In this document: positions 1 through 10,624 of the stretch, piece after piece
Position numbering within the stretch: the first letter of the stretch is position 1
How the letters are laid out: each line of letters starts with the position of its first letter
Assembly: GCA_900323505.1 (NCBI GenBank)
Contig: OOIN01000008.1
Location: 1,256,501-1,320,500 of the forward strand
Direction: 5' to 3'
DNA: 64,000 nucleotides
DNA from: Ustilago trichophora
Lineage: Eukaryota > Basidiomycota > Ustilaginomycetes > Ustilaginales > Ustilaginaceae
Notes under the pieces: model-generated
The model's database searches: none
What the model saw: the letters and a program-made list of their open reading frames with translations, nothing else
Told to the model about the DNA's origin: nothing
Made by a program: the position numbers and the translations under genes

Positions 1-1871
1 CGGGGCCCACGACCAGCGGATGGCTTCGATCTCTGTCCTCGGCATGGCTCAACTGGCGCTCGACTGCTTCGCCAGCACCGATGCAAGGCGATTCGGATGT
101 CTTCCACTCTACCGACGACAGCGACGAGTGGCCATCGCGTGGCTCTGGACAAACATCTCGACGTGAGAGCAGTGCTTCGCGGAGCAGCAGCCACCACAAG
201 ATGCCCTACGCACAGAAGCGAGCTTCGTCAGTGCGAGATATGAACATGGCTAGCTCTCTCGGTCAGAGTAACAGCCTGCAGCCCGCCGAGATGTCGCGAC
301 ACTCGTCGAACGATCGCAGCGCTGGCATCACGCCCACGCAGAGCCTGGTGGCCAAGCCTACGATTCGACGAGGCCACGTCCCGGCCTATGTCCGCGAGAT
401 CGGTCAGGGTGGCATTCCTGGTGACGCATCTCAGGCGGAAGCAAAGGCTGAAGATGGTGCTGCTGCGGTTGACCCAGCACAACGACTGGCTCGTGCTCGT
501 GTCGACAGCTTTACCCGTGTCTCGGATGCAGATGTACAGAGGAAGACCAACAGGCGAAGGAGTCGTGACATTTCGGTTCTTCCACCGCTGCTTGCTCCCA
601 TCAGCCGCTCTGGCAGCAGCACCAACCTGTACAACCAGATGCCGAGGAGTGCCCGAGCTTACTCGACCGGTCGAGCTTGGACGGCCGCCAACACCCCACA
701 GATGTACGTCGGCAGCGCCGGTTCTTCGCATCAGCAGGCGGTCAACGGACAGCCACCTCACTCGCCGACGCTGATGCGAAGTCCCTATAATAGCAGCTTT
801 GCCTTGGCACAGGATGCTGCTCGTGCTGCTCTGTCTCCTTCTCGACCCAACAGTGCTGCTGGCTACCACTCGTTGCCGTACAGCGCTGGCACATCGCCAC
901 GCGCCAAGGGATTGGGTTGGGGTGCTATGACCACGATTGCGTCTCCTCCTGCATCGACTACGTTCGCAGCGTTCCCGCACCATGCAAACCATCGTCAGAG
1001 CATCAGCTACGGACATGCTGCTGCCCTTGCCAATCGACAGTGCGCCAACCAGGCTCACAAGGCGCAGCATCACCACCATGTGCACCAGCATGCACATGCA
1101 CACCAGCATCAGCACCAACAGCATCAACATCCCCATCATCATCATCACAACGGACACCACCAGCACGCTCACTCAGCATCCTCGAGCCAGCAAGCTCCTG
1201 TCGCTAGAGAACGTGTCGCTGTGGGTCACATGATGAACCTCGGTGCGCCTCCCAACAGCACGGGTCAGACTGCCGTGGGTCGACATTCGACGATGCCTGT
1301 GACGCTGCATCGCAGTCCCACGCCTAGTGTACCGGAAGATGGAGGTGAGATGTCATCCCAAGATCTGACGTCTGGAGACTTTGTCAGCCGGCCCAATTCT
1401 GCCATGGCTGGACAGAATGGCAGGCGTCATCACCGAACCTCTCTGATGCCCCCTCCTCGATCACGTTCCTCCCTCGGTATGCATTCATCCCACCGCATTC
1501 AACCGCTTACATCTACCGAAGAAGCCGCCGGTGCCACCCTCCTCACCGAAAACACCTCCACCGCCGAGCAAGAATCTGCTACCGGCCGAACGTGGAGCTA
1601 CGACCATCTCTCCGGTCTTAAAACCTACCCCATCTTGCAGCTACCCGATCGAGAGACGCACGACGTCTACGATCCAGCCTGGGGATTAGACGCTGGTGGC
1701 TTGGCAAAGCATCTGGGTCAAGACGGTACTTCTTCTTCTTCTTCTCAAACGCCTCGAACTGGCCATGGTACAGAGCGGAGAGAAGTTCAAATGGGATTCC
1801 AACCCCATCAACAGCAATCCCAACAGCAGAGCAACGGACATCGTAAAAAACTGTTCTATTTCGACGCTTAA
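1..1871 (+). CDS. C-terminal part of a His-rich protein of unknown function (5' truncated)
   Basis: The reading frame is open from the first bases of the window to the stop at 1869-1871, so the gene starts upstream; the first in-window ATG at 81 is probably internal. I do not recognise a domain. The visible ~620 residues are low-complexity and rich in Ser, Ala, Gln and His. A histidine-rich block lies around positions 1050-1165, with runs of four and five His mixed with Gln and Ala. A more ordered segment near the C terminus (about 1590-1710) contains W, Y and acidic residues and may be the conserved part. The end is Gln-rich with a basic KK pair before the last residues. Such composition fits a regulatory or scaffold protein, but no function can be inferred. 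It is certainly coding by frame length; identity is unknown. Confidence 0.7.
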   Translation, partial: GPTTSGWLRSLSSAWLNWRSTASPAPMQGDSDVFHSTDDSDEWPSRGSGQTSRRESSASRSSSHHKMPYAQKRASSVRDMNMASSLGQSNSLQPAEMSRHSSNDRSAGITPTQSLVAKPTIRRGHVPAYVREIGQGGIPGDASQAEAKAEDGAAAVDPAQRLARARVDSFTRVSDADVQRKTNRRRSRDISVLPPLLAPISRSGSSTNLYNQMPRSARAYSTGRAWTAANTPQMYVGSAGSSHQQAVNGQPPHSPTLMRSPYNSSFALAQDAARAALSPSRPNSAAGYHSLPYSAGTSPRAKGLGWGAMTTIASPPASTTFAAFPHHANHRQSISYGHAAALANRQCANQAHKAQHHHHVHQHAHAHQHQHQQHQHPHHHHHNGHHQHAHSASSSQQAPVARERVAVGHMMNLGAPPNSTGQTAVGRHSTMPVTLHRSPTPSVPEDGGEMSSQDLTSGDFVSRPNSAMAGQNGRRHHRTSLMPPPRSRSSLGMHSSHRIQPLTSTEEAAGATLLTENTSTAEQESATGRTWSYDHLSGLKTYPILQLPDRETHDVYDPAWGLDAGGLAKHLGQDGTSSSSSQTPRTGHGTERREVQMGFQPHQQQSQQQSNGHRKKLFYFDA

Positions 1872-2418
1872 CCCCCTCCTCACAATCACGACCTCTTTCA
1901 ACGCTTTCGACACGATGTCACCTAACATTTTTCCACAAGAGGTGTACATGATACCTTTTTTCTTGTTGAACTTTTCTCGCAAAGCAAAAAATCCGCATCT
2001 TTTTCCAACGTAAAGGGTTCCATTCAACCACACATACTTTTTTTCTCTTGGCGCTCTTTCTGTCTGTTATGGATCTATTCATCCGGCCGATGTAATGCAT
2101 TTTTGTCTCGTGTTCGAGTGGTGGTTTGTGAAGCTGGAATTGGAAGTGAGGGTGTGCTTTTTGACGGTGTGGTGTTGCAAGGATTGACGGATGTTTGTGG
2201 GGGGGGGAGGGGGGGGGGGGGGGATTAGGGGTTCTCTTCTAGATGGATGGGGGGTGGTCTACTGTTGTGTGGGTGTGGTGAGTGATGATTGTTGGAAAGC
2301 TCGTGTGGATTGTTGGATCACAGATCGGCATACGGTTTGGGGGGTTTTGGGCACTTGGGGAAAGTTGTGAAGCTTCATCGCAGTGATATTCTATTCATTT
2401 AGGAGGAGTAAAGGTGAA
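1872..2418. other. Intergenic stretch between convergent genes, with a G-run
   Basis: No gene is seen. This is the shared 3' flank of the His-rich gene (+) and the tRNA ligase gene (-). It holds an almost pure G tract at 2199-2223, interrupted once by A at 2208, inside a generally GT-rich segment (about 2100-2370). Confidence 0.6.
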
Positions 2419-5400
2419 TTACGACATTCCAAAGATCCTTGCTTCGACGGTGATGTGATTTTCCAACTGGAATTCCACCACATGCTCTGTTGGAAGTTTG
2501 TTATTAGCAAGCCAGGTGGAAACGACGCGATTCGCCTCGTACGGTCTAACGTCCTCGCTGGTACACAGGGTAATATGTGGCGTCCAATCGTCCCCATGCA
2601 ACGCGTTAAATCGATCCCTAAGACGACTCGGTGCAGTAATGGTGTCGATAGGGATGGTCAGAAGTGTATCGGTTTCGTAGAGAACGGTTGAGAATGTGAT
2701 GTTGAATATCGCTTCTTCTCGTGATTGTTGCAGGTAAAGCAGGTTCGAGTAGAATTCCCACTTGAGATCACTCTCATTTGCAAGAGTGGTCCAAGATGAG
2801 AGATTGGATCGGTGCACCAAGGTGATATGTGGTCGTTGGTTGAGTCGTCGACTTGACCGCATACGTCGGTAAAAATTGACAATGTTGCTGCTGTTGGACG
2901 AAAGGTTGGGGTTGGGTTGCAGAAGCAAGCCGTCGAGAAGTAAACGTGTATCCAGTTCTACCGCAAGACCAAAGTATCGTGGATTTACAACCGATGCATC
3001 GGAGTCTTTCTTCAACTCTCCCTCTTGCTTTGCTTTCTTCCCCTCGCAAATCGACGTACCACCTTTCTTAACTTTCCAAGCAAACGCAGTCTCCAAAGCC
3101 CTCCCAATCCTCTCGTCACTCGGCATCTCCCATCCCAACACCCGTCCCAATCCCTCAATCACCCTCCTCAAATTCCCCTCTGCACTATCGGCCACCTTCA
3201 ACCTCACCACCTCGTCAAACCGTCCATCCCCATACCCCTCACCACCCTCCCCCAACCCTTCACTACTTCCAAACGGCTGTAGAGCCTCCAAAAACCTCCA
3301 CAGCACCGTCTCGTGACTCTTCAACCCACTCACCGCCCCGTCGTTCGGATCCGCCACCAGCGTCTGATGGTTGTCCCCCCTCCCTTGGATACGCTCGGCA
3401 CAGATGCGGTGTAGCGTGTTGAGCGGCAGACAATCCAAATCCCACGCTAGCGCCACCGTTCGAATCCGTCCCACCTCCACCTGCTGCTTTCCCTTCTTAG
3501 ATTGCCAAGAAGCCGCAGCGTTGCATGCCGAAAGTCGCGCAGATAGATCAATCAGCTCATCACGATGCTGGAACAGGTGGTTGTTCTTGTCCGCGAAAAC
3601 GACATAATCCGACCGGACAGAGTGCAAACGAAGATCGCGTTCAATGGCGGTAAGAAATCCTCCTTTCTTCTTGAAATCGTCGGATTGCACCAGACCCACG
3701 CCGAACAGTTCGCCCAAAGCAACCGCTAGTACTGTCTTCCCGCACCCGGGCACCGCAATGGGGGTCAGGATGGTTTTGGTGAAATCTCTAGTGTCCTTCT
3801 TGGTGGGCTGCTGGGATGGGACGGATGATTGCGAGGTGGGATGCTGGGTGGAGAGGTACGAGAGGAACGCATCGCGCATGGCGATGATTCCTTTATTCTG
3901 CGCCAAGCCTGCAAATAGCGAAGGTTGGGGTTTGATGTTTTGCGCCGGGTTGCCGTAGAGGCGGTCGTAGCACCATTGGATGAAGAGGAGCGTTTCGGGA
4001 CGTTTGGAGCGCGGTTGGGGTGGAGAAGGTGGTAGGAGACCGGCTGCTTGGGCGAGAGCTCGATTGGAAGCGGCAGATTTGGCAGAGGCCTTGGCGAGCG
4101 CCTTGCGTTCTCGTTTGAGGGCTGCTTTCGATTTCTCGCCTTCCACTTTGGGTTGGTTGCAGGCGGTGTTGGACTCGGAAGAAGGCGCATCTACAGAGGT
4201 GGAAGGGTCGGAAGAAGAGGCTTCGACTTCGACGCTCGGTGGCAGCGCAGCGAGCTTGGCCTCGTACTCAGCCTTTTCCTTCACCATCTTTCTCGCCAAC
4301 TCCCTCCAGTCCCTATACATCAGATACGGCTCGTCGAACTTGACCTTGTAGAACCAGGCCTGTCCAGCCTGGTACGGTGGACTGATCACCGCCTGATTGC
4401 TGTTCTTCAACTCCTCCATTCGCCCGACGTCAGGCATGTGCGTACGGATGACAAACCCTTCGATCGGCTCGCCTTCCCACGCTCCCGTCTGTTCGATCTC
4501 GTTCGTCACTCGCTGCACCTCTGCAAGCGAAGGCAGAGTGAGCCAGCGGGTGGGGATGAATCCCCACTCGTTCGCAAATGCATCTACATCTGGCATATCC
4601 CTCGTGCGGAATGATGCCGAGTTGGAGTTCAATCCGTGCAGATGTAACCCCGAGCGAGAGGCCGAGTAAGCAAGAACATGTTCTTCAAAGGAATCATCGC
4701 ACAGTTCAAACGCCGCTGTTTCGTTGCGTTTCCATAGTTCCGCGGCGAGCTCTTCTTCAGTCTTGTTGACCGATGCTAGATGCTTGAGGAGCCATTCGTG
4801 GCCTTTTTGCGCGTGAGTAGTCTCCGTCCCTTCGATGCTGCCCAGGGAATGCTTCGAGGTGACGACAAGCTGTGTAGGTGAGAGGGAGGAGATGAAAATG
4901 ATGCATCCATTCTCTTTGAAGGTCAACACGTACGGTGGAGTAGTGTAGTGCTCGATGCTGTCCGGTTTGGTCCAAGCCATCTCGTTGAGGTTGAAAAACT
5001 TGTCGTATCCGCGAACGACTATTCGATGCTTCTCTGGCGTGGTATCGAGACGCTCGGTGAATAGGCCACGAGCGAGGGTGGGCAGCTCGGATCCGACAGA
5101 GGTCGACTTGCGGTACGCAAACTCTGCCACTTTCCAGCTTAGCAGATGGTGCTCTTTGGCACCGCTACAAGAGGTGCTGGGGACGAGGTGGCCAGTGGAT
5201 CGTATGAGCGGCTTGGGCTGCTTGCGAGCGGCATCGAGGGCGGAAACAAGGGCAGTGGTGGATTCCAGTTCGGCAAGGTGGGAAGGGGTGAAGATGGGGT
5301 TGGTGGACGATGAGGGTGCATCATGCGTTAGAGATAGCGCGGCAAAGGCTGTAGAGGGGCTGTTGGGGACCTTGACGGGCACCGCTTCTGCCGATATGCT

Positions 5401-5421
5401 GGGTATTTCTGCAGCTGACAT
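2419..5421 (-). CDS. TRL1: tRNA ligase (Trl1-type, trifunctional)
   Basis: This enzyme joins exon halves after tRNA intron excision and, in fungi, also ligates HAC1-type mRNA in the unfolded protein response. The 1000-residue protein shows the three expected modules in order. The N-terminal adenylyltransferase/ligase has motif I KENG with nucleotidyl-lysine K169. The central polynucleotide kinase has P-loop GCGKT at about 559-563. The C-terminal 2',3'-cyclic phosphodiesterase has two HxTL motifs, at H865 and H949. A Lys/Ala-rich linker at about 430-465 separates ligase and kinase. The frame stays open upstream to about 5655 but without a plausible ATG; the ATG at 5421 gives the family-like N terminus and leaves room for a promoter shared with the divergent prefoldin gene. 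Length and motif order match fungal Trl1 (yeast about 830 aa). No introns are needed. Confidence 0.93.
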   Translation of the reverse strand: MSAAEIPSISAEAVPVKVPNSPSTAFAALSLTHDAPSSSTNPIFTPSHLAELESTTALVSALDAARKQPKPLIRSTGHLVPSTSCSGAKEHHLLSWKVAEFAYRKSTSVGSELPTLARGLFTERLDTTPEKHRIVVRGYDKFFNLNEMAWTKPDSIEHYTTPPYVLTFKENGCIIFISSLSPTQLVVTSKHSLGSIEGTETTHAQKGHEWLLKHLASVNKTEEELAAELWKRNETAAFELCDDSFEEHVLAYSASRSGLHLHGLNSNSASFRTRDMPDVDAFANEWGFIPTRWLTLPSLAEVQRVTNEIEQTGAWEGEPIEGFVIRTHMPDVGRMEELKNSNQAVISPPYQAGQAWFYKVKFDEPYLMYRDWRELARKMVKEKAEYEAKLAALPPSVEVEASSSDPSTSVDAPSSESNTACNQPKVEGEKSKAALKRERKALAKASAKSAASNRALAQAAGLLPPSPPQPRSKRPETLLFIQWCYDRLYGNPAQNIKPQPSLFAGLAQNKGIIAMRDAFLSYLSTQHPTSQSSVPSQQPTKKDTRDFTKTILTPIAVPGCGKTVLAVALGELFGVGLVQSDDFKKKGGFLTAIERDLRLHSVRSDYVVFADKNNHLFQHRDELIDLSARLSACNAAASWQSKKGKQQVEVGRIRTVALAWDLDCLPLNTLHRICAERIQGRGDNHQTLVADPNDGAVSGLKSHETVLWRFLEALQPFGSSEGLGEGGEGYGDGRFDEVVRLKVADSAEGNLRRVIEGLGRVLGWEMPSDERIGRALETAFAWKVKKGGTSICEGKKAKQEGELKKDSDASVVNPRYFGLAVELDTRLLLDGLLLQPNPNLSSNSSNIVNFYRRMRSSRRLNQRPHITLVHRSNLSSWTTLANESDLKWEFYSNLLYLQQSREEAIFNITFSTVLYETDTLLTIPIDTITAPSRLRDRFNALHGDDWTPHITLCTSEDVRPYEANRVVSTWLANNKLPTEHVVEFQLENHITVEARIFGMS

Positions 5422-5679
5422 CGTGCTGTGATGGTGGTGGTGCACGATGAGAGGGATGACAGGTGGTGACAAGGAAAGGTCAAGTAACTTATCCTCCACT
5501 TTTTCCGGTGTTCTTGTCAGGGTCTGCAGCTGCGAGAAATTTCGCTCCCGATCTGAGAAAGCAGCCCCAAATCGGGACACAAGAAGTGTTGCTCTCCACA
5601 CTTGACGCACATCTCGCTCTCGCTCTCGCTCTCCCTCTCCTCTTCTCAACACCATCCTCCAGCAGAACTCTCACACAAG
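5422..5679. promoter_or_regulatory. Bidirectional promoter between TRL1 and prefoldin 6
   Basis: These 258 bp separate two divergent start codons. A CT-rich tract (about 5612-5647) lies just upstream of the prefoldin ATG, as is common for core promoters of highly expressed genes in fungi. No TATA box is obvious. Promoter function is inferred from position only. Confidence 0.5.
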
Positions 5680-6364
5680 ATGGAGGCCGCAGTAACAGAG
5701 TATCAGAAGCTGCAAGCTTGTAAGTCAACCTCCCTATCTCGGCTTTTGCATCATCCTTTTCCTGAGCGAAGCGAGTGAACACCGACACTGACGATTCCCC
5801 TACTCCATAATTACATCGTTTGCGTCAACAGCCTTCGAAACAGCGGTGGAAGCCAGACAGCAGCTCGATTCGCAACTACGGGAAAACGAACAGGTAGCTA
5901 AAGAATTCTCCAAGCTCACCGAAAACAACCAGGTCTACAAGCTCATCGGACCCGTACTCGTCAAGCAGGATCAGGTGGAGGCCAAGACCAACGTCGAGAA
6001 GCGTATCGAGTTTATCAAGGGCGAAATGTGAGTCGCATCCCCATCACCACGTCCCTCTTCCAGCCTCGATACAATATCTCTCCAGGAGGGCGTAATGTGC
6101 TGACAGCGAGGTTTTTGCTTTTGGTAAACTTGCAGCGAGAGAGTCGAGACACAGATCAAAGATCTTAGCGAAAAGTCGGAGAAGAAGAAGGTCGAGGTAA
6201 GTCCAATCTCCCCCTTTTCTGAAAACCACCGGCTCTTATCTGCGCTTGATGAATGGGATGCTGACCCAAGGTCATGTACGCGACAACAGATCGTAACACT
6301 CCAGACAAAAGCTCAGCAAGAAGCAGCAGCGAGCACAGCTTCAGCTCCCACTGTCTCGGCCTAA
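5680..6364 (+). CDS. YKE2: Prefoldin subunit 6 (four exons)
   Basis: Beta-type subunit of the hexameric prefoldin chaperone, which passes nascent actin and tubulin to the CCT chaperonin in the cytosol. Model: join(5680-5719, 5832-6027, 6136-6196, 6290-6364), 123 aa. Introns start GTAAGT, GTGAGT and GTAAGT and end in CAG. The joined protein begins MEAAVTEYQKLQ and contains the signature of the family, including VYKLIGPVLVKQ in the beta-hairpin region, flanked by N- and C-terminal coiled-coil helices with a Lys/Glu-rich stretch (EKSEKKKVE). The end is Ala/Ser-rich. Length matches the family (about 110-130 aa). It is divergent from TRL1 and convergent with the exonuclease gene (165 bp between stops). 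Splice sites were read by eye, and frame continuity supports all three. Confidence 0.9.
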
Positions 6365-6529
6365 ACCCCTCCTCTTAAACCAATCATACACACGCAAGAA
6401 TGTTCGTCGGGTGAATGTCTTTGTGATATTGTACAACAGTTGACTCCAAATCATGTGTGAGGATACTGTGCGAAAAATTCTGTCTAAAGCAAAGTGCTAA
6501 GAGGTTATAAACAAGTGGTGATGATAGTT

Positions 6530-8434
6530 TTAACGGGATGTATCGACGATGTCCACTTCGTCATCGCTCACTTCGACCACGGATGGTGGAGAAGCTTGCT
6601 TTTTCTGTGGTGGGGAGGCTTTCTTTTTCGGTGCTGGAGAAGCTGTCTCCTTCTGCGGTGGTGACTTTTGGCAAGGTTTCAGACTTGTCTCTGCCTCACT
6701 GGCACTGGGACTCACGCTACCCATCTTCCTCGCACCGACCTCGGTCCAACCCAACTTCTTCGCCAGCGTTCTGTAACGCTTCCACGCAACGAATGCCTGC
6801 TCACCTGCCTCCTTCAGCTCATTGTCCAACCTGACGCGATCGTGGGCTGTGAAATCGTCCAGGAGACCTGCTTCGGCTTCCGGACGGGAAGCTTTGGCTT
6901 GGGCCAAGAGCAACGCCTTGATGAGGTAGCCGGCAGCACTGCTGACTTTGATACTGCTCGCAAGCGCAACTTGGGTGATGGTTTCAGAAGCGTATAGCCA
7001 CCGATTCATCGCGCGGTCGTGCGCCAGGAGGACGCTGGTTACTGTGATGGCTTCGTCGTCGGATGAAGAAGGTGAGGTAGTGGTGGCGGTGACGGTGGTG
7101 GGTTTCTTGGGGAAAGAAGCGTCTTTGGGACCTGTAGCATCCTTTGCTGACGGAGCCGTTGCTGAAGGCTGTATACTTCTCAAAGCAATGCGCAGTCTCT
7201 GTTCCTGCTTTTTGGCAGCGCCCAACTGCATACGTTCCTCGTAGAGATCGTAAGCGCTCAGCTTAAGAGCCTGGTCCAAATCCAATACTCCCCTCTCCTC
7301 ATCCATCCGATCCAGTTGCGCCAACAGCCCTTTCCCAGTGTCCGAACTATCAGATCTAAAATACGCCGAGATAGCCCTCAAGATCTCCAGACTGACAAAA
7401 GTATCACTGGCCGCATACTCAATCTGCCCCGCATCCAACGGATACGTCTCCCAATCGCTCACCCTCACACTATCCTTCTTCAGCCTCTTGCCCAGATACA
7501 TCCTCGTCAGATCTCTTAGGCTGATCAGATGGTGAACCTCTGCCCATAGCTGCGGTTGGGCCAACTTGGCAAGGTTGGAGAGCTCGACAACGTTGCGTGT
7601 GTGGATGCCGTAGTCGCGTTGAAGTTTGAGGGCGTCGTTCCTGATGGCTACGCCTGTTTTGATGATGTCGGGATCCTGAAGGATGGATGTGAGGTGTGGT
7701 GGGATTCGATGGGACATGGCTGAAATGTGTATGATGAGGATGAGGGAGGGTGAGCAGATCTGGAGGAGAGCGGTACGCTTGGGTCCTGTGAAGCGGGAGA
7801 AGTTCCACTCGAGATCGAGACCCATTGGGCCAGGACCGAGGCAGGAGAGGAGATCGTTGGCTTCATCGTAGTCTGCTGTGTAGGCCAGCATTGGCGTTTT
7901 CAACCTCTGCTTTCCATTTCCTGTCTTGGTTCCGTTTGGGAGGGGTGTCGAGTCGAGCGTGACAGAAGAGGAACTTGACTTGCCAAGGGGCGCGAGAAAG
8001 CGCGTCCCAGCGACGAAAGGTGGTCCAGCTGGTGATTTGTGGGTGTAGAACTCAAGTCCACGTTCCAACTCTTGAAGCCTAGCCTCTTTCTCCTCTTGCG
8101 CGGCGGTGAGTCTCGGTACGAAGGGCTTGTACTTGGATGATGATGCGCTCGCAGACGTTGACGCTTGCGAGTCCCATTTAGCGCTCTGGTGCGTTGAAGC
8201 CCATGTTTTGGGCGGCCTATTTGTCCGAGGCTTCCTCGAGGAAGAGCGCATCTCGTCCAGAACGTCGGTGTCCCACTTGAGCTCCGATCCAGCGTAGCTT
8301 TTCCCGTGATAGTTTCGCCTAGCCTGATGCAGCGTTGAGGTTATGCTATGTTGAACAAGGTCGGTGCAGGCATGTCGAGTCGTGGGGATGCGGTGGTGGC
8401 AGTGGTGGCGTAGCAGACATGCTGCAGAGTTCAT
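6530..8434 (-). CDS. DEDDy 3'-5' exonuclease (RNase D/WRN-exonuclease type)
   Basis: Predicted 634-aa exonuclease of the DnaQ-like fold. All DEDDy residues are visible: D207 and E209 in GLDLEW, D267 in the second Exo motif (IRNDALKL), and Y340 with D344 in YAASD. The exonuclease domain covers about residues 180-355. The first ~45 residues contain many Arg/His and hydrophobic residues and only one acidic residue, resembling a mitochondrial presequence, so mitochondrial RNA or DNA processing is a possible role (inference). The C-terminal half is unrecognised, with an Ala/Lys-rich helix region and a tail of repeated SPPQKK/SPAPKK-like units ending in an acidic stretch. The ATG at 8434 is the first in frame. 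Substrate (RNA or DNA) cannot be told from sequence. Confidence 0.85.
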   Translation of the reverse strand: MNSAACLLRHHCHHRIPTTRHACTDLVQHSITSTLHQARRNYHGKSYAGSELKWDTDVLDEMRSSSRKPRTNRPPKTWASTHQSAKWDSQASTSASASSSKYKPFVPRLTAAQEEKEARLQELERGLEFYTHKSPAGPPFVAGTRFLAPLGKSSSSSVTLDSTPLPNGTKTGNGKQRLKTPMLAYTADYDEANDLLSCLGPGPMGLDLEWNFSRFTGPKRTALLQICSPSLILIIHISAMSHRIPPHLTSILQDPDIIKTGVAIRNDALKLQRDYGIHTRNVVELSNLAKLAQPQLWAEVHHLISLRDLTRMYLGKRLKKDSVRVSDWETYPLDAGQIEYAASDTFVSLEILRAISAYFRSDSSDTGKGLLAQLDRMDEERGVLDLDQALKLSAYDLYEERMQLGAAKKQEQRLRIALRSIQPSATAPSAKDATGPKDASFPKKPTTVTATTTSPSSSDDEAITVTSVLLAHDRAMNRWLYASETITQVALASSIKVSSAAGYLIKALLLAQAKASRPEAEAGLLDDFTAHDRVRLDNELKEAGEQAFVAWKRYRTLAKKLGWTEVGARKMGSVSPSASEAETSLKPCQKSPPQKETASPAPKKKASPPQKKQASPPSVVEVSDDEVDIVDTSR

Positions 8435-9140
8435 AGTCGCGCGATTCGCGAGTGTAGTTCGAAAGTCTCAAGCTGTCCCAAGTCCTGAGAGCATAGCTAC
8501 TGTCTGGCGGTGAGAGATGGAAGGTGATCACAGAGTGTGGCGGTGATCATCGTTTGGAATCGGTCAGGGTCCAAGGCAAGCCAGCCACTCGCGATTCGCG
8601 GTCCGACACGCAACCGCGCCGCAACCTCTTGGAATGTTAGGTTGTATCTTGCTGTCTGGGAAAAAGTCTCATCTTCTCTTCCTGCCGGACAAGTTCCCAA
8701 CTGCAGCTGAGATACGATTCTCTTGTGACTTCAGATCTTCTCATGGCAATGCACACTTTGCTCTTTGCACACTTTCTACTCTGCATTCAAACGAAAGTTC
8801 GGAGCCTAACAGAACCCCTCATCTGCGAGGGATCCGGATTCATTTTGGTGTGTGGGGGTCGAGTGCGTGTGTTGCAGTACAACAGAAGCAGATGAGCATG
8901 GTCTGCGACGATACCGCCAACAGCCATGTCAACAAGAGAGAGAGAGTGTGTGTGTATGAATGTTGCGTCGTATAGTGAAACGACCCTCGCAACCATGCAA
9001 GGGCCAGTGATGCGAATGGGTGGTAGTACATATCCATCGATGCCAGTCTCGCTCTCGCTGCTGAGATCAACAACATTGGGAAAGAGTCGAGAATCGAGGA
9101 CATCGGAGCCAAACCTAACGAAAAGGAAGAAGCGAGACGC
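8435..9140. other. Intergenic, no gene seen
   Basis: This is the upstream region of the exonuclease gene and the 3' flank of RPS17. Only short frames with poor coding character are present. A short GA/GT run occurs at about 8936-8955. No RNA gene or repeat was recognised. Confidence 0.5.
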
Positions 9141-10468
9141 TTATCGTCGGCCAGCACCGGGGACGTGGCGGCCACGGCGCTCGGGAGCCTGGTAGGCGGT
9201 GACGGGAGCCGAGACGGTGACGGGAAGGCTGTCGAAGCCGAACGAGCGGAGCATGTCCTTGGTGTCGGGGTCGACCTCGAGGCTGCCGGGAGCCGAGGTG
9301 TCGAGAGCAGAGACCTCGGGAACGTACTGGTCCTTGCGCTCACGCTCCTCCTCCTGAAGCTTGAACGAGATGCCGCGAACGGGACCACGCTGGATACGCT
9401 TCATGAGGTGGGTGGTGAATCCGGCAATCTTGTTGCGGAGACGCTTGGAGGGGATGATGGCGACCTCGTCGATGACACGCTTGTTCTGGTGGAAGTCGAC
9501 GCTCGAGAGACGAGGGTAGTACTTCTCAATGAGCACGCGCGAGGCACGCTTGGTAGTCTTGGTGCGAACACGACCCTATTCAAGTGTAGGTGCGAGAGAA
9601 TGATATCGGACGCAGAAGAGAGGGTCAGTAACCTTGTTGCACAGAAAAACGAGTGAGTGCAGCAACGGCACGCTTGTTCGTGAGATAACACGTATCCAAG
9701 AAGAGCAAGAGCTACAGCAGCAGATTGAAGCGTCGAAATGAAAGCGCCGAGGGCGGAAGCAATGCTGGAGGAAGGTGGAACTGATCGAATGGCGTGCTTA
9801 TGTTGGGCTCTGCAGATCCATGTATCTGAGTATGTAACGATGCTTTGAGCTGCGTCGATCTGAAATGTGACAGACTGACGGGAGCTGATTCGTCGAGGGC
9901 TCTGGTGCTGACACAGCGTGGTGCATGCGTATGACAAGGCGAAGAGTGTCGAGATGAGGCCGTTGCTATTTGCATGTCGCTTGGCCGAGTATCTCTGCAA
10001 CGACCAGATGTCCCAGCATGCTGTCTGACAACGACAATAATGGCCTGCCGCTCCTGGTCTGATCAGGCAGCCGTCATTGTAGGTCCATGATGGTCTCTGT
10101 GTGTAACCATCGTTGAGCATGGCCTCGCAACACAGCTTCGCTCCTACTACTGCGCAAATTTGTTGATTTCGTGTCTGCGGATACGGTGTTGATCCATCTC
10201 TTTCATCATTGCGTTGCCCGCTATCACGTCCTACAGCGCCTGCTTCCTAATATGGTGGTCTTCTGCACGTCGGATGTGATAGCGTCACGTATGCTGTAAT
10301 GGATGCGATGATGTGTCGTGGATCGCTTGGTTGGGTGCTTGTTTGACGATGCTTTGATTCGATCTTTCATTGCTGTTGCTAGTTGTAGTGAAGCTGCTGC
10401 TGTAGCTGTTGTCGAATGCTGTATTGTGTGCGCCATATGTTGCTGCATGTGATGGCGATGCTTACCAT
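9141..10468 (-). CDS. RPS17: 40S ribosomal protein S17 (eS17)
   Basis: Small-subunit ribosomal protein. Model: complement(join(9141-9575, 10466-10468)), 145 aa. Exon 1 is only the ATG, directly followed by GTAAGC; the intron is 890 bp and ends in TAG before GGTCGTGTTCGC. The protein then reads [14 protein letters not shown], the conserved eS17 N terminus, and continues through [28 protein letters not shown] and [21 protein letters not shown], all typical of the family. The C terminus has an extra basic Gly/Arg-rich tail compared with the ~135-aa human protein. An exon ending right after the start codon with a very long first intron is common in fungal ribosomal genes. The gene is divergent from RPS22 across a 1.45-kb region with a CT microsatellite and a palindrome plus E-box. 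Confidence 0.92.
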
Positions 10469-10567
10469 GTTGGATGATTCTTGAGGTTAGAATGTGTGGT
10501 GACGGTAAAGTGTGATCGTGGGGAAGGAGGTGATGACGAGCAGACTGGTTGACACCCACACTCACCC

Positions 10568-10569
<2 letters not shown>

Positions 10570-10621
<52 letters not shown>
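10570..10621. repeat. (CT)n microsatellite, about 26 units
   Basis: An uninterrupted CT dinucleotide run. It lies about 100 bp upstream of the RPS17 start codon, on the GA strand relative to that gene, so it falls in the promoter or 5' UTR. Confidence 0.95.

Positions 10622-10624
<3 letters not shown>

Noticed and set aside
5422..5655. 78-residue N-terminal extension of tRNA ligase
   Set aside because: No ATG begins it and it would consume nearly all of the divergent promoter; it includes a translated CT tract.
9576..10465. Box C/D snoRNA in the RPS17 intron (ATGATGA on the minus strand near 10204)
   Set aside because: Nearest suitable CTGA box is about 150 nt away and no terminal stem is visible.
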